Part shown: one piece after another, positions 6,744 through 10,326 of the stretch
Layout: each line of letters begins with the position of its first letter
How positions within the stretch are numbered: position 1 is the first letter of the stretch
Origin: JAUREX01 sp044356825
GTDB lineage: Bacteria > Pseudomonadota > Alphaproteobacteria > Rhodobacterales > Rhodobacteraceae
Length of the DNA stretch: 10,326 bases
NCBI GenBank assembly: GCA_044356825.1
Contig: JBIKVM010000099.1
Span: 1 to 10,326 of the forward strand
Direction of reading: 5' to 3'
Translations under genes and position numbers: made by a program
Notes under the pieces: generated by a model
The model's input: the letters and a program-made list of their open reading frames with translations, nothing else
The model's database searches: none
Told to the model about the DNA's origin: nothing

Positions 6744-7373
6744 TCAGGACTGCCAAGTGCGGACCGGGCCGCAATCCATGTGCACGAAGTTCGAGCGGTG
6801 ATAGACGCCAACGCCGCCCGAGTTGCAGCTTTCGGCCGCCCGCGCCATCTGCCGAAGCGAGCGCGAGCGCAGCCGGACATCGGCCGCCTGCCCCTGGATG
6901 TGCAGCGAGTTGCGCGCCGCACCCCCGCCACTCTCGCGGATGCGGTTGTTCGTGGTGAGCGTGCGATAGCCCGAGAGCAGCGAATAGGGTTCGGTCACGT
7001 CCATCAGGCTGTGCGCGGCGGCGAGGATGTCGATCACGGCCGGGTCAATCGCCTTGATCTGATTCGTGCGGACATCGCGCATGATGCGGTTGATGTCCTC
7101 CATCGCTTCGGGGATGTAGGATCCATCGATCCAGTACACGGTATCGATGCTCTCGCCCGAGCGGCCATTGTACATGCGGATGCGGCGAAAGTTGCCGCGA
7201 CCCGAGTTGAGCGAGAAGGCATGCACGCCCGAAGGCAGCGCCGCACCCACGACACCTGCCGCCAGACCGCCGAGGATCGCGCGGCGACTGATCGAGACCG
7301 CCGGGAGGGCCTCGGAAGTACCGGAAAGGCCGAACAGACCACCAAGCGCCGAGCGGATCCGATCTGGCATCAT
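6744..7373 (-). CDS. Tat-exported DUF882/M15-family peptidase (MepK/YcbK-like)
   Basis: This 209-residue predicted periplasmic peptidoglycan peptidase has a twin-arginine signal, SISRRAILGGLAAG (27-40), followed by a hydrophobic stretch and a cleavage region near SGVHA (48-52). The mature part carries the M15/DUF882 zinc motifs. These are SGYRT (134-138), SLHIQGQAADVRL (156-168) with H158 and D165, and VHMDCG (197-202) with H198 and D200. E. coli MepK (YcbK) of this family also uses the Tat route and cuts peptidoglycan cross-links, notably the 3-3 links made by L,D-transpeptidases. The same specificity here is an inference, supported by the divergently transcribed L,D-transpeptidase next door. 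The start is ATG 7373, with AGGGAG about 7 nt upstream; a second ATG follows at once. GC content is locally lower than in the neighbours: the 60-nt row 7081-7140 counts to about 53%. The metal-ligand set looks complete. Confidence 0.9.
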   Translation of the reverse strand: MMPDRIRSALGGLFGLSGTSEALPAVSISRRAILGGLAAGVVGAALPSGVHAFSLNSGRGNFRRIRMYNGRSGESIDTVYWIDGSYIPEAMEDINRIMRDVRTNQIKAIDPAVIDILAAAHSLMDVTEPYSLLSGYRTLTTNNRIRESGGGAARNSLHIQGQAADVRLRSRSLRQMARAAESCNSGGVGVYHRSNFVHMDCGPVRTWQS

Positions 7374-7712
7374 GGGTTCTCCCTCTTCGACTTCGGCAGA
7401 CGGGCCGTATCTGCCCGGACGTGACGGAGATTGATCCGCCTTTGGACGCCTTTTTTATGCCACGCAGTTGCGGGTCCCCCAAGCACTTGTTGACATGATT
7501 TTAACGAGATCGGGCGATGTCGGCGAAATTCCGCTGATTCCCTCTTCTGCGCTGTCGGGCAAGGCGTGGCGCGCGGGCAACAGCACAGCGCCCGGCGCCG
7601 CGCTGCGGCACACCCGATCTGGACCTTGGGGCCGCTTTGCATCAGGAAAACCCGTGAGGTTCCGCGACGGGGCGGTGCCTTGGACCGGCTACGGCAGGGG
7701 ATCGGGCGGACT
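7374..7712. other. Divergent intergenic region between the DUF882 peptidase and the L,D-transpeptidase
   Basis: This 339-bp gap has no convincing gene. The half nearest the DUF882 peptidase holds its ribosome-binding site and probable promoter. A perfect TTGACA (7490-7495) points toward the L,D-transpeptidase, but no good -10 hexamer lies 16-19 nt downstream, so its role is uncertain. The row 7441-7500 counts to 50% GC, the least GC-rich 60-nt row I counted in the window. From 7520 to 7712 I see no clear operator, terminator or RNA structure. Open frames crossing it lack ribosome-binding sites and family resemblance. The leader of the L,D-transpeptidase would be up to about 200 nt long if transcription begins near 7510. 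Confidence 0.6.
7454..7482 (-). promoter_or_regulatory. Probable promoter of the DUF882 peptidase gene
   Basis: On the minus strand, TTGGGG (7482-7477), 17 nt, then CATAAA (7459-7454) within the only A/T-rich patch of the divergent gap. Transcription would start near 7447, giving a leader of about 74 nt. It is supported by hexamers, spacing and local composition only. Confidence 0.45.
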
Positions 7713-9356
7713 ATGCGGGCTTTCGTCGTCGCACTTGCAGTCTCGGGGGCGCTGGCTCTGGGCGTGTCGGTGGCTGGCGCGCAGACCAGCGCCATAGCCA
7801 CCCCATCGCAGGCTGCTGCCGCCACGGCGCCTGACGCCTTCGCGCAGGCGCTGGCGGCCCAGACCTCGGACGATTCGGTGCTCGGGCCCTTCTTTCGGGA
7901 GCGCGGTTATGCGCCGATCTTCACAGGTCCGGCAGATTCCGCGCGCCGTGTCGCGCTGATTGCGGCACTGGCCGAGGCGGATGCCCACGGCCTGCCTGCC
8001 GCCCGCTATGGGCGCGAGGGACTGCGCGCGGCACTCGCGGCGGCGACGACCGAAACGGCGCGCGCGCGGGCAGAGATAGCTTTGGCGCGGGCGCTGCTGT
8101 CCTTCGGCGGAGATCTGAGTGCGGGCGCGATCGATCCGCGCAGCGTCGCGCGCGGGATGGTGCGCGAGGTCGCGCGCCCCGAACCTGCCGCCCTGCTAGC
8201 GGCCTTCGCAGCCGCAGAAGACCCGGCGCGGCATCTGGCGGGGCTTGCGCCGCAGACGGTCGAGTATGCACGGCTTCTGCGCGCGCGCGCCGAACTTTCG
8301 GTACGCGCGGCGCACAGGCCGCAGACCGAACCGCTGCGGATTTCCGAAAGTATCGAGCCCGGTGATTCGGGGCCGGCGATCATGCTGATGCGCGCGCGCC
8401 TGGCCGAACTCGGCCACCCGGCGGTCCTGCCCGTGGAGGGCGATCCAGCGGTCTACGATCCAGCGCTCCAGACCGCCGTCGAGGCGTTCCAGCGCGAAAG
8501 CGGCCTTAATCCGGACGGGGTCGTGGGACAGCGCACGGTGGCGGCGCTCAATCTTGGCGATGGCGACCGGCTGCGGGCGGTCACCGTCGCGCTCGAGCGC
8601 GAGCGCTGGCTGAACATGCCGCGCGGTTCACGCCACATCCTCGTCAACCTGGCCGATTTCCGTGTCCGGCTGATCGACGACGGGCAGGTCACCTTCGAGA
8701 CTGCGGCCGTCGTGGGGGCGGTCCTGCGCGAAAAGCAGACCCCCGAATTCTCGGACCTCATGCGCTACATGGAGGTCAACCCCGACTGGACGGTTCCGCC
8801 CGGCGTCGTGCGGCGCGACTACCTGCCCACGCTGCAGGAAGATCCGACGGCGCTTGCCCATCTTGAACTCGTCGATGCCGAGGGCAATGCGGTGGCGCGC
8901 GACGCGGTGGACTTCACCCTCTACACCCCCGGCACCTTCCCGTTCACGCTGCGCCAGCCTCCGGGCGATACCAACGCGCTTGGTCTGGTGAAGTTCATGT
9001 TCCCCAACCGCCACGCCATCTATCTGCACGACACGCCCGAAAAGCATCTGTTCGCGCGCGACAGCCGCACCTATTCCTCGGGTTGCGTACGGCTGCAGGA
9101 TCCCTTCGGCCTTGCGCATGTGCTGCTCGCGCGCCAGAGCGCGACGCCCGAGGCCGATTTCCGGCGCGCGCTCGACAGCGGGCGGCAGGTGCGCATCAAC
9201 CTCAAGGATCCCGTGCCGATCCACATCGACTATCGCACGGCGTTTTTCGGCATGGACGGGGTGCTGCGCTACCGGCCCGACGTCTACGGGCGCGATGCCC
9301 TGGTCCATGAGGCGCTGCTCGAGGCGGGTCTGGCGCAGAGGGGCGCCGAGGGCTAG
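7713..9356 (+). CDS. L,D-transpeptidase, YcbB/LdtD-type, with peptidoglycan-binding domain
   Basis: This 547-residue periplasmic enzyme is predicted to form 3-3 (mDAP-mDAP) cross-links in peptidoglycan. Domains in order: a Sec signal peptide at residues 1-23 (MRAFVVALAV to AGA); an alpha-helical scaffold domain at about 40-200, as in YcbB-type enzymes; a peptidoglycan-binding domain at about 215-280 (GDSGPAIMLMRARL to VGQRTVAALN); and a YkuD catalytic domain at about 305-475. The catalytic signature is HDTPEKHLF (439-447) plus SSGCVRLQDP (456-465), giving H439, nucleophile C458 and R460. The 80 or so residues before H439 include the PP(G) and FMFPN landmarks of the YcbB capping region. The start at 7713 was chosen because it begins the signal peptide. 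The frame is open back to an ATG at 7566, but that extension is Arg-rich and non-hydrophobic. The ribosome-binding site is weak (AGGGG 12 nt upstream). lpxD follows 29 nt after the stop. Confidence 0.93.
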   Translation: MRAFVVALAVSGALALGVSVAGAQTSAIATPSQAAAATAPDAFAQALAAQTSDDSVLGPFFRERGYAPIFTGPADSARRVALIAALAEADAHGLPAARYGREGLRAALAAATTETARARAEIALARALLSFGGDLSAGAIDPRSVARGMVREVARPEPAALLAAFAAAEDPARHLAGLAPQTVEYARLLRARAELSVRAAHRPQTEPLRISESIEPGDSGPAIMLMRARLAELGHPAVLPVEGDPAVYDPALQTAVEAFQRESGLNPDGVVGQRTVAALNLGDGDRLRAVTVALERERWLNMPRGSRHILVNLADFRVRLIDDGQVTFETAAVVGAVLREKQTPEFSDLMRYMEVNPDWTVPPGVVRRDYLPTLQEDPTALAHLELVDAEGNAVARDAVDFTLYTPGTFPFTLRQPPGDTNALGLVKFMFPNRHAIYLHDTPEKHLFARDSRTYSSGCVRLQDPFGLAHVLLARQSATPEADFRRALDSGRQVRINLKDPVPIHIDYRTAFFGMDGVLRYRPDVYGRDALVHEALLEAGLAQRGAEG

Positions 9357-9385
9357 GGTCTGGCCGCAGGGCTGCGGAGGCGGTG

Positions 9386-10326
9386 ATGGGCCACACGGTT
9401 GCCGAGATCGCGCGCGCCATCGGTGCGCGGGCAGAGGGCGAGGTGGAGCTTCGCATCCGTGGCGCGGCCGAACCCGCCATGGCGGGCCCCGACCAGATCG
9501 CGCTCGCGATGGATCCGCGCTATGCCGAGGCGCTGCCCTCGGGCAAGGCGCAGGCCGCCGTGCTGTGGGAGGGGGCGGACTGGCGCGCGCTCGGCCTGCG
9601 GGCCGCGATCCTGATCGCCCGGCCGCGGCTGGCGCTGGCCGGGGTTACCCGCGCCTTCGATCCGGGGCCGCGCATCGCCCCCGGCATCCATCCCGCCGCC
9701 GTCGTCGACCCCACGGCAGAGATTGGCGCGGATGCCGCGATCGGGCCCTTCGTCAGCATCGGGGCGGGGGCGCGCATCGGCCCGCGCGCGCGCATCGCCC
9801 CGCACGCGAGCGTCGCCGAGGGTGCCGAGATCGGGCCCGACGCGCTGATCCACGCGGGCGTGCGGGTGGGGGCGCGGGTGCGGATCGGGGCGCGCGCCAT
9901 CCTTCAGCCCGGGGCGGTGATCGGCTCTGACGGGTTTTCCTTCGTCACCCCCGAACGCTCGGGTGTCGAGGAGGTGCGCGCGACGCTCGGCACGCGCGAG
10001 AGGCAGGAGGGGCAGCCCTGGACGCGCATCCACAGCCTGGGCGCGGTGGTGCTGGGCGATGATGTCGAGATCGGCGCGAATGCCTGCATCGACCGCGGCA
10101 CCATCCGCGACACCGAGATCGGCTCGGGCACGAAGCTCGACAACCTCGTGCATGTCGGCCACAACGTGCGGATCGGGCGCGACTGCATGCTCTGCGGGCA
10201 GGTCGGCATCGCCGGATCGGCGCGGATCGGCGACCGGGTGGTGATGGCCGGGCAATGCGGCGTCAACGACAACATCTTCGTGGGCGACGACGTGATCGCG
10301 GGCGGGGCCACCAAGATCTTCACCAA
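9386..10326 (+). CDS. lpxD: UDP-3-O-acylglucosamine N-acyltransferase LpxD, 3' end missing
   Basis: LpxD is the third enzyme of lipid A synthesis. It is cytoplasmic and transfers a 3-hydroxyacyl chain from acyl carrier protein to the 2-amino group of UDP-3-O-acylglucosamine. The visible 313 residues run off the window (family length about 340-365). Residues 1-95 form the N-terminal uridine-binding domain (MGHTVAEIARAIGARAEGEV at the start). From about residue 97 the sequence is hexapeptide repeats of a left-handed beta-helix (IHPAAVVDPTAEIGADAAIG and onward). The GSDGFSF block is at 180-186, DRGTIRDTEIGSGTKLDNLV at 236-255, and the catalytic histidine is probably H259 in HVGHN. A stretch at 187-214 (ERSGVEEVRATLG and on) between the block and the next repeat is longer than in E. 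coli LpxD. GGAGG (9376-9380), 5 nt before the ATG, sets the start. It is probably in one transcript with the L,D-transpeptidase 29 nt upstream. Confidence 0.96.
   Translation, partial: MGHTVAEIARAIGARAEGEVELRIRGAAEPAMAGPDQIALAMDPRYAEALPSGKAQAAVLWEGADWRALGLRAAILIARPRLALAGVTRAFDPGPRIAPGIHPAAVVDPTAEIGADAAIGPFVSIGAGARIGPRARIAPHASVAEGAEIGPDALIHAGVRVGARVRIGARAILQPGAVIGSDGFSFVTPERSGVEEVRATLGTRERQEGQPWTRIHSLGAVVLGDDVEIGANACIDRGTIRDTEIGSGTKLDNLVHVGHNVRIGRDCMLCGQVGIAGSARIGDRVVMAGQCGVNDNIFVGDDVIAGGATKIFT

Noticed and set aside
4392..7424. A 1010-codon open frame on the plus strand opposite the phosphohydrolase, M48 and DUF882 genes
   Set aside because: Its translation is Arg/His/Gly-rich low-complexity sequence with no recognisable domain, and it lies entirely antisense to three well-supported enzymes. 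It is the usual by-product of GC-rich codon bias.
7566..7712. Earlier start for the L,D-transpeptidase, adding 49 residues
   Set aside because: The added stretch is basic and would bury the clear signal peptide that begins at 7713.
9353..10255. A 300-codon open frame antisense to lpxD
   Set aside because: It is Asp/Arg/His/Gly-rich with no domain, and lpxD on the other strand is unmistakable.
9674..10326. Periodic sequence in lpxD
   Set aside because: It is explained by the coding of left-handed beta-helix hexapeptide repeats, not by a DNA-level repeat array.

Overview
The window is a GC-rich (about 70%) stretch of ordinary alphaproteobacterial chromosome, most likely from Rhodobacterales (a Rhodobacter/Rhodovulum/Paracoccus-like organism). 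The grounds are base composition, a c-type cytochrome maturation operon in ccmA-ccmB-ccmC order, a CCA-encoding tRNA-Thr, and the family resemblance of the proteins. The exact genus cannot be read from the sequence.

Layout. Everything from 1 to 7373 is on the minus strand. Listed in window order, these are ccmC (runs off the left edge), ccmB, ccmA, tRNA-Thr(GGT), a secreted Ig-like/LamG-type protein, rarD, a formylglycine-type phosphonate monoester hydrolase/sulfatase-like enzyme, a membrane-anchored M48 zinc protease, and a Tat-exported DUF882/M15 (MepK/YcbK-like) peptidase. A 339-bp divergent intergenic region (7374-7712) separates these from two plus-strand genes: a YcbB-type L,D-transpeptidase (7713-9356) and lpxD (9386 to the right edge, 3' end missing).

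How the genes work together. CcmA and CcmB (ATG/TGA overlap) form the ABC transporter and CcmC the haem-handling subunit of System I cytochrome c maturation. The right half is about the cell envelope. An enzyme predicted to make 3-3 peptidoglycan cross-links (L,D-transpeptidase) lies head to head with a relative of the endopeptidase that cuts such links. It is followed by lpxD for lipid A synthesis. The M48 protease, the phosphohydrolase and RarD look like housekeeping or accessory single genes.

I found no mobile element, CRISPR array, toxin-antitoxin pair or clearly new defence or metabolic system. The observations most worth checking are: a probable leaderless promoter for the M48 protease (extended -35/-10 ending 6 nt before the ATG, with no Shine-Dalgarno); the divergent pair of a 3-3 cross-link maker and cutter; the compositional drop inside the LamG-type gene; and the apparent absence of a promoter between tRNA-Thr and ccmA.
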